Origin: Paraburkholderia sp. BL10I2N1
GTDB taxonomy: Bacteria; Pseudomonadota; Gammaproteobacteria; Burkholderiales; Burkholderiaceae
Direction of reading: 5' to 3'
Length of the DNA stretch: 64,000 nt
Assembly (NCBI RefSeq): GCF_004361815.1
Contig: NZ_SNWA01000002.1
Coordinates: 2,294,001 to 2,358,000 of the forward strand
The notes beneath the pieces were generated by a model. That model was not told the origin of the DNA and made no database searches. It saw only the letters and a list, made by a program, of their open reading frames with translations. Positions 27,046 to 36,269 of the stretch are shown piece by piece. Each line of letters opens with the position of its first letter. The first letter of the stretch is position 1. Position numbers and translations under genes: made by a program.

Positions 27046-27210
27046 TCAACCTGAACTCCGCCCATCCCTAGCAAGCGTCCTCGATAGCGGCATGAGGATC
27101 AGCAGGCCCACGATCGCCACGACCACCAACATGACGACCACTGTCGGGTCAGTGAAGCTTTCGCTGGCCACCACGAGGCCGGCTGGGGTCTTTCCGCGTT
27201 TCGCGTGAGC
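27046..27210 (-). pseudogene. C-terminal fragment of a membrane protein
   Basis: A minus-strand frame reads KTPAGLVVASESFTDPTVVV then MLVVVAIVGLLILMPLSRTL, ARDGRSSG and a stop. One transmembrane helix with a basic tail is clear. It resembles the end of bile-acid/sodium symporter-like carriers, but that is a weak guess. No upstream part is found. Confidence 0.35.
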
Positions 27211-27433
27211 TCCGGGGTCACAAGGGCTTCTGTGAGTAATAAGTTGCCAAAACCCTTCGTTTTGCCTTCAGGCGACCTTTAGCGGCCCAGCTCGACCGGA
27301 GTTCAAAAAGGGTTTCAATGACTCCCCGCGCGGACTATCATCTTTTGTAGAACGCCCACGTTGACGAAGCCAACAACGCCATCCAGCGTCGCCCGACGCC
27401 GGATGCAGACAAGCAAACAACGGATCCGGCATC
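27211..27433. other. Leader region of the nhaA-gltS operon
   Basis: No gene is recognised in these bases. They precede the nhaA start and presumably hold its promoter, which I cannot place with confidence. Confidence 0.3.
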
Positions 27434-28648
27434 GTGATCGACAACGCGATTCGAAAGATGACCGATCGCCTGACCGAGTTCCTTAGACTGGAATCGGCCG
27501 GCGGTTTGCTGCTTGCCGCCGCAGCAGTACTCGCGTTGATCTGCAGCAACTCACCGCTTCGGCAGGCGTACGACGATCTTCTGAAGATCCCTGTGGAGAT
27601 GCGCTTCGGATCGTTCGCCATTGCGAAGCCGCTCCTGCTCTGGATCAACGACGGCTTGATGGCCGTCTTCTTCCTCCTGATCGGACTGGAGGTCAAGCGC
27701 GAAGTTGTCGAAGGCGAGCTGTCGACACCCGCACAGATCGTGTTACCCGTCGTGGCTGGCGCCGGCGGAATGGCAGCGCCAGCCCTCATCTATTTCCTCG
27801 CTTGCCGGGAAACGGGTGCGGTCTTGAATGGCTGGGCCATCCCCACGGCCACCGACATAGCGTTTGCGCTCGGAATCCTGTCGCTGCTGGGTAAGCGTGT
27901 GCCGGTGTCGTTGAAAATATTCCTGACCGCCGTGGCGATTGCTGACGACCTGGGCGCAATCATCATCATTGCGCTGTTCTATACGGCCGAGCTTTCTACC
28001 CAGATGCTACTTTCTGCAGTCGTGGCGATCGCGGCGCTGATTGCCTTGAACCTGCTGAAAGTCACGCGCATCGCACCCTACGTGATTGTCGGCGTGGTCT
28101 TGTGGGTATTCGTCCTGAAGTCCGGAATTCACGCCACGCTCGCGGGGGTTGCCGTCGCCTTCGCCGTGCCGTTGAAGACGAAGGACGCCGAGGGGCACGC
28201 TCCCCTGCACCAGCTTGAACACAGCCTCCACCCCTGGGTAGCCTTCGCCATTCTGCCAATTTTTGCGTTCGCCAACGCCGGCGTCTCGTTCGCCGGCGTC
28301 ACGTTTTCGGCGCTGGCCGAGCCGCTGACACTGGGTATCGCGGCAGGTCTTTTCGTCGGCAAGCTCGCCGGCGTCTTCGGCGCGAGCGCCGCGCTGGTCT
28401 GGCTTGGTTTGGCGAAGCTCCCTCCCGGCGCAAGCTGGCTCCAGCTGGTTGGCGTCGCCGCGCTCTGCGGCGTCGGCTTCACCATGAGTCTGTTCATCGG
28501 CTCCCTCGCTTTCGAAGGAGCTGAATATTTCACGCCACTTCGGTTGGGCGTGATTGTCGGCTCGACGCTATCGGGTGTGACCGGCTACCTGTTGCTCAGG
28601 TTCGCGGCGAGTCGTTCCAGTACAACGACGCCGAACGAGACCGAATAA
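27434..28648 (+). CDS. nhaA: Na+/H+ antiporter NhaA
   Basis: A 404-aa inner-membrane antiporter with about 12 helices that expels Na+ or Li+ in exchange for protons. Typical landmarks: [67 protein letters not shown] and the paired Asp in [19 protein letters not shown] that bind the ion. [16 protein letters not shown] and [19 protein letters not shown] are also present. Length is near the usual value. The start is GTG 27434. It lies 23 bp before gltS, so both are probably co-transcribed; the antiporter would help restore the Na+ gradient that GltS uses. Confidence 0.95.
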   Translation: MIDNAIRKMTDRLTEFLRLESAGGLLLAAAAVLALICSNSPLRQAYDDLLKIPVEMRFGSFAIAKPLLLWINDGLMAVFFLLIGLEVKREVVEGELSTPAQIVLPVVAGAGGMAAPALIYFLACRETGAVLNGWAIPTATDIAFALGILSLLGKRVPVSLKIFLTAVAIADDLGAIIIIALFYTAELSTQMLLSAVVAIAALIALNLLKVTRIAPYVIVGVVLWVFVLKSGIHATLAGVAVAFAVPLKTKDAEGHAPLHQLEHSLHPWVAFAILPIFAFANAGVSFAGVTFSALAEPLTLGIAAGLFVGKLAGVFGASAALVWLGLAKLPPGASWLQLVGVAALCGVGFTMSLFIGSLAFEGAEYFTPLRLGVIVGSTLSGVTGYLLLRFAASRSSTTTPNETE

Positions 28649-28671
28649 CTGATCTCCGTTGGGAGAAGAAC

Positions 28672-29874
28672 ATGTTGAGCCTCGACACACCCGAAACGCT
28701 CATGGCCGCTGCTCTCGTCCTTCTGCTTGGGCGGAAGATCCGCGCGCGGACACCCATGCTGCAAACTTACAGCATCCCCGAACCGGTCGTCGGCGGCCTG
28801 CTCGTCGCGTTGCTCGTGTTTGTGTTGCGCAGCGCCTTGAAGGTAGAAGTACGTTTTGACGCAGCGCTTCAGGTCCCTCTCATGCTCACCTTTTTTGCCA
28901 CCATCGGTCTCAGTGCGGATATAGGAGGGCTGAGAGCCGGCGGAAGGGCGCTGCTTGTCTTTCTCGGCGTCGTGGTTGGCCTGCTCGTGATGCAGGATGC
29001 GCTCGGTATCGTCCTCGCCTGGGCGTTGGGACAGGATCCCCTGCTTGGCCTGCTCGGCGCGTCGGTAACCCTGTCCGGCGGACACGGCACCGGGGCCGCG
29101 TGGGCCAAGGTGTTCGCTGAGCGCCACGGGCTCGCATCGGCGACCGAGATTGCGATTGCCTGCGCCACGTTTGGTTTGATTCTCGGGGGCTTGATCGGCG
29201 GCCCGGTTGGTCGCTTTCTCATCACGCACCATGGGCTCGCCCCCGCCCCGCAAACCGACGTCGCAGGCACGATTGGATTCGAAGAACCCAAAGCCGTGCG
29301 CCCGATCACTGCGGAAGCCGTGATCGAAACAGTTGCGCTGATCGCCGTTTGTCTCGCTGTGGGTTCAGCGCTCGCAGGCCGGTTGACCGGTACAGCGTTC
29401 GAGCTCCCGGCGTTCGTCGGTGTGTTGTTCGTCGGCGTCGTTCTGCGCAATGGTCTCGCGATGCGCGGCTGGTATCAGATCTTCGAACTCGCAGTGTCGC
29501 TGATTGGCAATGTCAGCCTCGGGCTCTTTCTTGCAATCGCACTGATGAGCCTGCGTTTATGGGACCTCGCGTCGCTTGCGCTACCGCTTTTCGCGATCCT
29601 GGCCGTGCAGGCGATCGCGATGGCCGTCTACGCGATTTTCGTCACCTTCCGCGTGATGGGCCGCAACTATGACGCGGCGGTGCTGGCCGCGGGACACTGT
29701 GGTTTCGGTCTCGGGGCCACGCCGACGGCGATCGCCAACATGCAAGCCATTACGGAGCGCTTCGGCCCCTCGCATCTGGCCTTTCTGGTGGTGCCGATGG
29801 TGGGCGCGTTTTTTATCGACATCGCCAATGCGATCGTCATCAAGTTGTTCCTGCTGCTGCCGATTTACGGGTAA
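28672..29874 (+). CDS. gltS: Sodium/glutamate symporter GltS
   Basis: A 400-aa Na+-coupled glutamate carrier of the ESS family. It has the family repeats: QTYSIPEPVVGGLLVALLVF, SVTLSGGHGTGAAWAKVFAE (first signature) and AAGHCGFGLGATPTAIANMQ (second signature, GLGxTPxAxANM). About ten membrane segments are evident. GGAGAAGAAC before ATG 28672 is the ribosome binding site. It stands close behind nhaA. Confidence 0.95.
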   Translation: MLSLDTPETLMAAALVLLLGRKIRARTPMLQTYSIPEPVVGGLLVALLVFVLRSALKVEVRFDAALQVPLMLTFFATIGLSADIGGLRAGGRALLVFLGVVVGLLVMQDALGIVLAWALGQDPLLGLLGASVTLSGGHGTGAAWAKVFAERHGLASATEIAIACATFGLILGGLIGGPVGRFLITHHGLAPAPQTDVAGTIGFEEPKAVRPITAEAVIETVALIAVCLAVGSALAGRLTGTAFELPAFVGVLFVGVVLRNGLAMRGWYQIFELAVSLIGNVSLGLFLAIALMSLRLWDLASLALPLFAILAVQAIAMAVYAIFVTFRVMGRNYDAAVLAAGHCGFGLGATPTAIANMQAITERFGPSHLAFLVVPMVGAFFIDIANAIVIKLFLLLPIYG

Positions 29875-29884
29875 AGACAGACTT

Positions 29885-29918
29885 CTCGCACGCCGCCCCC
29901 GAAGCGGGAGCGTGCGAG
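29885..29918 (+). terminator. Hairpin after gltS
   Basis: CTCGCACGC (29885-29893) pairs perfectly with GCGTGCGAG (29910-29918), 10 bp past the gltS stop. There is no T-run, so it is a plausible but not classical terminator. Confidence 0.55.
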
Positions 29919-30288
29919 CAGCTTGGTGACTAAGTGAAGCGCGCGAACTCGCGCAGAAACGCAGTGGCTGAACTGATCACTCAGCCGACACGGTAAAGAC
30001 CGCCAACCGGCAGTGTAGCGCACCCTTCAGCGTACACACGACACGTAGCCACTCTGCGAACTGTGGTGAATGCTTGCTCGACCGTCGCCGAGGTTGACAA
30101 CCTTGCGGAACCCCTTCCCGGCGAAGGTGTTTGACCAATACGTGCTGCCGCCGCCCCAACCGTAGACACCGCCTGGATAACGTGAATCGTCTTTTGGCGC
30201 GACGATCGCATATTTGCTTCCCTCAGTTGTACTGCTACTGAACCGCCCCGGATTTGGTGGAGGCTCCAACTCTTGAGAGAATGGAGCC

Positions 30289-30612
30289 ATGAACAAGTCG
30301 AACAAATTTTCTGCTGAAGTCCGGGAACGTGCAGTGCGCATGGTGCAAGAGCATCGGGGCGAGTATCCGTCGCAGTGGGCAGCGATCGAATCCATCGCTC
30401 CCAAGATCGGCTGCACGAGCCAGACATTGCTGGGGTGGGTCAAACGAGATGAAGTCGATAGCGGCGAGCGCGAGGGCGTGAGCACGTCGGAACGCGAACG
30501 TCTTAAAGCGCTGGAGCGCGAAGTCAAGGAACTGCGCCGCGCCAACGAGATTCTGAAGCTGGCGAGTGCGTTTTTCGCCCAGGCGGAGCTCGACCGCCGC
30601 CTGAAGTCCTGA
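30289..30612 (+). CDS. IS3-family OrfA
   Basis: A 107-aa DNA-binding subunit starting [20 protein letters not shown]. Helix-turn-helix [20 protein letters not shown] and a leucine-zipper-like tail ([20 protein letters not shown]). Its end overlaps the orfB frame, which lies at -1, so an OrfAB fusion through frameshifting near GCGTTTTTC (30568-30576) is likely. Confidence 0.92.
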   Translation: MNKSNKFSAEVRERAVRMVQEHRGEYPSQWAAIESIAPKIGCTSQTLLGWVKRDEVDSGEREGVSTSERERLKALEREVKELRRANEILKLASAFFAQAELDRRLKS

Positions 30613-31520
30613 AGGCCTTCATCGATCAGCATCGCGACACCTTCGGGGTCGAGCCGATCTGCAAGGTCTTGCGGATTGCCCCGTCGGGCTACCGGCGCCA
30701 TGCTGCGCAGCTTCGCGATCCGTCGCGCCGCTGCGCTCGCGCGATACGCGATGAACGCCTGCGGCCGGAGATTCAGCGTGTCTGGCAAGCCAACATGCGG
30801 GTCTACGGCGCGGATAAAGTCTGGAAGCAGATGAACCGGGAGGGTATCGCGGTGGCGCGCTGCACTGTCGAGCGGCTGATGAAGCAACTGGGTTTGCGTG
30901 GTGTGATGCGAGGCAAACGTGTTCGCACGACCATTGCCGATGCGGCAGCCGCGCGCCCGTTGGATCGGGTCAACCGGCAGTTCAGGGCAGACCGGCCGAA
31001 CCAGCTCTGGGTTTCGGATTTCACCTACGTCTCGACGTGGCAGGGCTGGCTCTATGTGGCCTTCGTGATCGACGTGTTTGCCCGGCGGATTGTCGGTTGG
31101 CGCGTCAGTTCGTCGATGACTACAGACTTCGTTCTGGATGCACTTGAACAGGCACTTTATGCGCGACGCCCAGGCGGCGATGGAACGTTGATACATCACT
31201 CCGACAGAGGCTCGCAATACGTTAGCATTCGCTATAGCGAGCGACTGGCCGAAGCGGGCATCGAGCCCTCGGTTGGTAGCCGTGGCGACAGCTACGACAA
31301 CGCACTGGCCGAGACAATCAACGGTTTGTACAAGGCCGAACTGATTCATCGTCGCACCTGGAAAACACGAGAGTCCGTCGAGTTGGCAACGCTGGAATGG
31401 GTGGCCTGGTTCAATCATCATCGATTGATGGAACCCCTCGGCTATATCCCGCCCGCTGAAGCTGAGGCAAACTACTATCGGCAACTTGAAACACCTGTCG
31501 CTGAGCCCGCATTAACTTAA
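30609..31520 (+). CDS. IS3-family OrfB (DDE integrase)
   Basis: The frame is open from the end of orfA ([20 protein letters not shown]) and has no ATG or GTG near its start; TTG 30669 is the first usual start. This fits expression as an OrfAB fusion. Catalytic motifs: [20 protein letters not shown] (Asp), [18 protein letters not shown] (Asp) and [20 protein letters not shown] (Glu). HTH_21 and rve domains are complete. Confidence 0.92.
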   Translation: MKAFIDQHRDTFGVEPICKVLRIAPSGYRRHAAQLRDPSRRCARAIRDERLRPEIQRVWQANMRVYGADKVWKQMNREGIAVARCTVERLMKQLGLRGVMRGKRVRTTIADAAAARPLDRVNRQFRADRPNQLWVSDFTYVSTWQGWLYVAFVIDVFARRIVGWRVSSSMTTDFVLDALEQALYARRPGGDGTLIHHSDRGSQYVSIRYSERLAEAGIEPSVGSRGDSYDNALAETINGLYKAELIHRRTWKTRESVELATLEWVAWFNHHRLMEPLGYIPPAEAEANYYRQLETPVAEPALT

Positions 31521-31958
31521 ACCAACCAGCCTCCACGATTCCCGGGGCGGTTCACTACCAGCGTTTGCGTAGGCAAATAGCGCCTTCAGTTCTTCGGCCG
31601 TCGGTAGCCGCATATGACGCCTGGCACAGTGGTAGAGCGCATCGTGGTAATCGTACTGCACGATCCGGGCTCCGTTGAAAGGATCCGGGGCGCCCTTCTT
31701 CACGCGTGCGCTCTTCCTCTCCCACGAATAGGCGTCAGTTGCGGGTCGGCTAAAGCAGGTCTTGTCGTGAGAAAAGGCGGTCGTGCCACCGCCGATCATC
31801 GGATACGTTCCTTGAGGCATGCAGATTTCTTCAGTGGCTACTGTCGCCTGCGCCCATGCTTCGACGGGCGGTAGACTCAAACTCAGCACGGGTATTGAAG
31901 TCGATAATGCGCGTGTCAGCACAAACCTCAGGTTCCACTTTCCGCAGGTGAAAGTCAT

Positions 31959-32121
31959 AGCAGCCCGATAGATGTGTTCAGAATCGATCAGCGGGAAAAG
32001 CTGGGTTGCATCACAAATCCATGGCGGGCCGGAAGCATCGGCGTCGGTGTAGGCTCACAAGATCCCGAGATGCCTGCATCCTGATCTCCCAAACTAAGCC
32101 CGGACAAGGAGGAAGTAAAGG
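31959..32121. other. Short region without a gene
   Basis: Upstream DNA of the split DUF1566-like gene. Nothing recognisable is seen. Confidence 0.3.
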
Positions 32122-32207
32122 TCATTTTTTGGGAACCGCCTTGAAACCCGCGATCGCAACGAGCTGAGCAATGCCGTTGCCCATGGTCCCAGCACCGATA
32201 ATCTCAA
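32122..32207 (-). pseudogene. Fragment of a 3-hydroxyacyl-CoA dehydrogenase N-terminus
   Basis: On the minus strand the frame reads EIIGAGTMGNGIAQLVAIAG then FKAVPKK and a stop. GAGTMGNGIA is the NAD-binding Rossmann motif at the start of 3-hydroxyacyl-CoA dehydrogenases. Only about 27 residues remain. Confidence 0.6.
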
Positions 32208-32324
32208 CTGAGGCGCAACTCTATTGAGATGGCTAATTCAATGTCACAAAAGGTTCGAATGTCCTACGTACGCCTCATCAAGCTGTCCGCCGCGCTGCCG
32301 GCTTACCGGTGAAAACTACCGCCG

Positions 32325-32450
32325 TCACTCGCCGGACCGGCCAGGCATACGCGTCGACTGAATGACGCTCAGCATGTCGCCCTGGTCAATCGTGCAAGGT
32401 GGGTCTTCATAAAACGACAGCACCTTTTTGCCGCGCACCAATCCGAGGAA
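32325..32450 (-). pseudogene. Possible C-terminal fragment of an RCK/TrkA-C domain
   Basis: The minus-strand frame ends FLGLVRGKKVLSFYEDPPCT IDQGDMLSVIQST and a stop at 32325. The spacing (G..RGxxV....DP...I..GD.L.VI) matches the end of a TrkA-C domain of potassium channels. On the plus strand 32452-32610 another protein-like tail (VDIAELIRAFGELRKPGETL, then KIEKEYAALQTHDYYG after a frameshift) overlaps and is unrecognised. Only one can be right. Confidence 0.35.
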
Positions 32451-32850
32451 GAATGTCGATATAGCAGAGCTGATAAGGGCTTTCGGGGAATTGAGGAAGC
32501 CCGGCGAGACGCTCGATGAGACAGACTTGACGTCTCGCCTAGAAAGATCGAGAAGGAATACGCTGCGTTGCAAACCCACGATTATTACGGCGCGCACTTC
32601 CGACCGACTCGAAGGAGCGAATGACCGTTGTACCTGGGAAGCTGCCGATTAAGTGGCGCCTGGTCCACCGTCCGTTGAGGGTCGAACACGGACGGTCTTG
32701 CCTGAAAACTCTCGGGGCCGGGTACACCGCCGCGCGACGCGATATTCACTGTAAGACTGTTTGCGCTGACCCTGACGATACGACCGGAGGCAGATTCCGA
32801 CCTTTGGGGAAGGTTCCCTATCAGGCCTCGTTCGCCGTCTGCTTGACCGT
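32451..32850. other. Region without a supported gene
   Basis: Overlapping open frames on both strands but no family signature apart from the plus-strand tail mentioned at 32452-32610. Probably decayed DNA. Confidence 0.3.
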
Positions 32851-33489
32851 TCACCGCGCCCCCGCAGACTGGTCGGCCCATTTTGCGTCGACCACGTCGA
32901 GCATTCCGATATCCGGCACGCCGCCCAGCAATGACAGCGAATGCTTGGCAAGCTCCCGAGGAACATGACCCGTCAAGTGCGCAAACCGACCGCCGTTGTC
33001 GGGGAAGACGTCAAAGATGCCGAAGTGACTGTCGTCAAGGCGGATGGCAAACCAGGCAACGGTCTTGGGTTCCTGCTCCACGAGTGCTTGCGCGTCGCGA
33101 AGGAACTGCGCGACCTGCGACTCATGGCCCGCCTTTGCCTTGAACGTGAGGAGCAGCGCCTTCGTGACCGGCTCGCCCGATGATGTTGCAGGCAACTTGT
33201 CGGCCAGGACCTCGAGCTCCTGAATCGGCGGCGCCCCGGCAAACACGCTGCCGCCGGCATCCAACAGCGCTTGTATAACTGGCCCCGCCAGATGCGCCTC
33301 GCGGCCGGCATCGTCTGGGAACACCTCGAAGATGCCGTACTCCGATCGCCCGAATCTGATCGCGAACCACGCGGTCGTTGCGGCTTCCGCCCGACCCATC
33401 GCGAGAGCCGAGCGCAGGACGTCTTCCGCCCTGGCGTCGTCGTAGCCGGCCTTGACTTCCAACCTGACAAGCAGACCTTTAGTGCCCAT
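32851..33489 (-). CDS. Tandem ABM-type (dimeric alpha/beta barrel) domain protein
   Basis: A 212-aa protein made of two copies of an antibiotic-biosynthesis-monooxygenase-like fold. Repeat 1 (about 1-100): GLLVRLEVKAGYDDARAEDV, TTAWFAIRFGRSEYGIFEVF PDDAGREAHLAG. Repeat 2 (about 106-205): ALLLTFKAKAGHESQVAQFL, TVAWFAIRLDDSHFGIFDVF PDNGGRFAHLTG. The repeats align closely, so an internal duplication made an intramolecular dimer. GGAGGTGTCTC precedes ATG 33489. Such domains often act as small monooxygenases or stress proteins; function here is not known. Confidence 0.8.
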   Translation of the reverse strand: MGTKGLLVRLEVKAGYDDARAEDVLRSALAMGRAEAATTAWFAIRFGRSEYGIFEVFPDDAGREAHLAGPVIQALLDAGGSVFAGAPPIQELEVLADKLPATSSGEPVTKALLLTFKAKAGHESQVAQFLRDAQALVEQEPKTVAWFAIRLDDSHFGIFDVFPDNGGRFAHLTGHVPRELAKHSLSLLGGVPDIGMLDVVDAKWADQSAGAR

Positions 33490-34298
33490 GAGACACCTCC
33501 ATCCGTGATCGACCGACCGTGAGCGCGTTGAGCGTGCAGTCCTTCGACGCTAACAAGCCAGCAGCGCCGCGCAGCGTCCCAGAGGACACCTTCGGTCCTG
33601 CGATCGTCGCCGGCGGCATCGGGCGAGACATCTCGCCCGGGGGATCCTGCGCGCGTGCAATGCACCTCAACTGACACGATAGTGGATTTCGCCTTGCCGT
33701 TCCAGGCGGGATCGCTGGAACCGGCTTGCCCTTGTGACTCTGGCAGCTGCAGCTACACGAGCTCGCTGGCGACACGTCGGCAAGTCAGGAGCCGGAGCCT
33801 GCCGACGTCCGGTGTTGACCGGACCCGATTCCAGGCCGGCGGCGGTGGCGACTCCAGTTTGCTACGCCGGCCCGCTGAACTGAAACCGGTGCAAGGCGGC
33901 AGTAGGCATGCTGAACGTATTTGGGCGAGGTGTCGGAGTGATCCGCCACTTTTGGGGCGCGGAACTCCTCTTCGCACCGACCGATTCCGGGCAGGATTAT
34001 CGCCACGTCGGTACCATCGAACCGCTCTGGAACCTGTTTGACCTGCGCCCCCGGTCCAGGGATTCGTCTGCAGTATGAGCCGTCTGGGGCCCGGTGACCC
34101 GCGGAAATGTGGTCTGACGAGGCTCCGACTGTCTTGGCTAGAGCAATCCCAACAGGCGTTGGACGACCGCTGCTACCATAGCCGAAGATCGAAGCCTACG
34201 GGTTGCCCCCGCGGCGATCCGGTTCCCCGGGCTTCGGGTCGGTAACATGGCTTGCTACCTATGCCTGTTCGTCGGCAGCAAGCCCTCGGGAGCACACG
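33490..34298. other. Large region without a supported gene
   Basis: About 800 bases between the ABM protein and the hydrolase. Open frames up to 128 codons exist but carry no family motif or ribosome binding site. It presumably contains promoters for both divergent neighbours. Confidence 0.35.
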
Positions 34299-35090
34299 AT
34301 GATCGTCGAGCGTATCTGGACTGGCAATGCCTACCGCAACTTCAACTACCTGGTTGCATGTCCGGAAACCGGCGAAGCACTTGCTATCGACCCGCTGGAT
34401 CATGAAAAGTGCCTCGCCGCCGCGAAGGCCAAGGGGTGGCAGATCACGCAGATCCTCAACACCCACGAGCACCGGGACCACACCGGCGGCAACGAAGCGA
34501 TGGTCGCGGCCACGGGCGCCAGACTGCTTGCTCATTTCAGGGCCGGCGCTCGCATCGCGGGGGTGGACCGCGGCGTCAAGGCCGGAGACATCATCAAGGT
34601 CGGGAAGCGGGTCGAACTTGAATGCATGGACACGCCGGGCCACACCATGTGCCACATCTGCCTGCGATCACATACCGACCAGCCGGCGCTGTTTTCCGGC
34701 GACACCCTTTTCAATGCGGGCGCCGGCAATTGCCACAACGGCGGCGATCCGGGCGAGCTGTATGCCACGTTTGTGGGCCAGCTCGCCAAACTGCCGGACG
34801 ACACGGAGATCTACCCCGGGCATGACTACATCGAGAACAATCTGAGGTTCACGTTGTCGCTCGAGCCGGAAAACGCCGCTGCCCGGGCCCTGCTTCCCCG
34901 CGTGGCCGGTCATGACCCGAAGACCTCGATCGTCACCACGCTCAAGGATGAAGAGCAATTCAACACCTTCTTCCGGCTCACAAGCGCAAGCGTGATCGCC
35001 AGGTTGCGGGAAAGCTTCCCGGATCTCCCGGAAGAACCCGATCCCAGGACGGTGTTTCTCAAGCTTCGCGAGTTGCGCAACAGGTGGTGA
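34299..35090 (+). CDS. gloB: Hydroxyacylglutathione hydrolase-like metallo-beta-lactamase (glyoxalase II)
   Basis: A 263-aa MBL-fold hydrolase. Metal ligands: LNTHEHRDHTGGN (HxHxDH), DTPGHTMCHIC (His), LFSGDTLFNAGAGNCHNGGD (Asp) and IYPGHDYIENN (His). The C-terminal HAGH_C part (TTLKDEEQFNTFF, PDPRTVFLKLRELRNRW) fits glyoxalase II, which hydrolyses S-lactoylglutathione. GGGAGCACACG precedes ATG 34299, chosen over a longer in-frame start at 34203. It stands alone. Confidence 0.88.
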   Translation: MIVERIWTGNAYRNFNYLVACPETGEALAIDPLDHEKCLAAAKAKGWQITQILNTHEHRDHTGGNEAMVAATGARLLAHFRAGARIAGVDRGVKAGDIIKVGKRVELECMDTPGHTMCHICLRSHTDQPALFSGDTLFNAGAGNCHNGGDPGELYATFVGQLAKLPDDTEIYPGHDYIENNLRFTLSLEPENAAARALLPRVAGHDPKTSIVTTLKDEEQFNTFFRLTSASVIARLRESFPDLPEEPDPRTVFLKLRELRNRW

Positions 35091-35467
35091 TGCAGCAGGG
35101 CGCGGAGCGTTGCCGCTCACCGCATCGGGCCATCTCTGTGTATACGGCATCATCGAAGGCAGAGGGGGGCTGAACCTCCGGGTTCAACCTCGCCAAAGCA
35201 GTCCCTGGCGGAAGCCGGCCCTGGCCAGCAAGACGCTCCAACGAGCGTTCGCTTTCGACTGGAGCGAAGGACGCCTCTTTCGGATCGAAGGCGGGTATTG
35301 GCGAAGGGCTGCATGCGGCCATTTGTTGCCGATCGCCCGTCCCACAAAACCGTCATTCGAACGGCTGATCCACTCCGAGACGTGCCACCTTCAGTCGGGC
35401 TTGGCAGTTAAGCACCCTACAGTCTATTTATACCGGTGTGAATAGGATTACTCGTCCGCGCAATCCT
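35091..35467. other. Region without a supported gene
   Basis: No gene recognised. A plus-strand frame of 111 codons is present but looks random. Confidence 0.3.
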
Positions 35468-35627
35468 TCACCTCTTCGGTTTTCGCATCAACAACATCGG
35501 CGCGGCGAAGGTATAAACCGCCAACAATGTCGCACCTAGGATTGGCGTGTACCACTACAGTCCAACAAAGGGTCCGCCGAGAGCAAACACCCAAACCGCG
35601 AACCCAATGGTAGACGCGATGAGCGGC
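35468..35627 (-). pseudogene. C-terminal fragment of a membrane protein with an internal stop
   Basis: Read on the minus strand: KPLIASTIGFAVWVFALGGP FVGL, then TAG, then WYTPILGATLLAVYTFAAPM LLMRKPKR and a stop. Two hydrophobic helices are evident. A single stop splits them, so this is the decayed end of a small membrane protein placed just after the small gene at 35628. Confidence 0.5.
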
Positions 35628-35882
35628 TTATTCAGCAACCCCTGCAAGGTGCTCGATCTCGTCCTCGATACGTCCGCGCGCCTCCGCTGCTGCATCGGTT
35701 GCAGTTTTTGCGTTCAGCGGGAAAACGAGCCCGTTGCCTTTGAACTCGTGAGCGAAATGCACCCACGACTCGTAAGCAAAAACGCCAGAATCCCGCTGAA
35801 CAATGTTGAGCACCACGTCGTAGGTTCGCTGCCGACCCTGCTGACGGGTGTACTGAAATTTGTACGTTTCAGAATGAAGCAT
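35628..35882 (-). CDS. Small conserved hypothetical protein
   Basis: An 84-aa protein (MLHSETYKFQYTRQQGRQRT, YDVVLNIVQRDSGVFAYESW VHFAHEFKG, then a helical C-terminus DAAAEARGRIEDEIEHLAGV). AGGGAGCTCGCC before ATG 35882 is a good ribosome binding site. The sequence looks like a real beta-sheet protein with a helical tail. I cannot give a function. Confidence 0.6.
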   Translation of the reverse strand: MLHSETYKFQYTRQQGRQRTYDVVLNIVQRDSGVFAYESWVHFAHEFKGNGLVFPLNAKTATDAAAEARGRIEDEIEHLAGVAE

Positions 35883-35899
35883 GGCGAGCTCCCTTTCAA

Positions 35900-36269
35900 C
35901 GGAGAAGCTCTAGTATGAAGGAACGTCCTATCCTTTTCAGTGGCGTCCAGATGTCCGAAATACCCAGGAAGCGGCCGTACACGTGGCGCCGGCTTCTATG
36001 TCCGTAGTGGCTCGCGTGCTGCCGATCGCTGCCATATGAAGGTCGGGGTGCAAGCACATGCTGATTGCATAAGACAGTGATCGGCCAACTGCTGACGTTC
36101 GTTTTAGCACTCAGGTGGCCATTTAAGCGGCCGCTCCGCCCAGGCAACGGACCTTCGTGCGCGGACCATGTCCGTTGCGTCGTGGGCCGGCCGGCCGTTC
36201 GCGTCGGTTTCGTTTGCGGGTTTCGATAGCTTGCCGGCAACGTAAAAACGAGCTGGGCCCATTGCACGA
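35900..36269. other. Region without a supported gene
   Basis: About 370 bases of non-coding or decayed DNA between two minus-strand genes. No motif or repeat found. Confidence 0.3.

Larger units (their letters stand above)
30239..31554 (+). mobile_element. IS3-family insertion sequence, recent insertion
   Basis: Left end TGAACCGCCCCGG and right end (complement) TGAACCGCCCCGGG form the terminal repeats, flanked by a 4-bp duplication, CTAC (30235-30238 and 31555-31558). Length is 1316 bp. It carries orfA and orfB on the plus strand, both apparently intact. It differs from the IS3 element at 5660. Confidence 0.92.
30027..31958 (-). pseudogene. Secreted DUF1566-like protein gene split by IS3
   Basis: The 5' part (31958 to 31555) encodes a signal-like N-terminus (ALSTSIPVLSLSLPPVEAWA) and GARIVQYDYHDALYHCARRH, MRLPTAEELKALFAYANAG. 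The 3' part (30238 to 30027) encodes TTEGSKYAIVAPKDDSRYPG, YWSNTFAGKGFRKVVNLGDG and SGYVSCVR, then a stop. Removing the IS3 element and one CTAC copy rejoins AYANAGSSTTEGS in frame. The MRLPTAEEL and YWS motifs and the Cys near the end recall DUF1566-type domains of exported proteins. The gene, about 200 codons, was intact before insertion. Confidence 0.75.

Noticed and set aside
28585..29253. 222-codon minus-strand ORF over gltS
   Set aside because: Antisense to an intact symporter gene; composition is that of a shadow frame.
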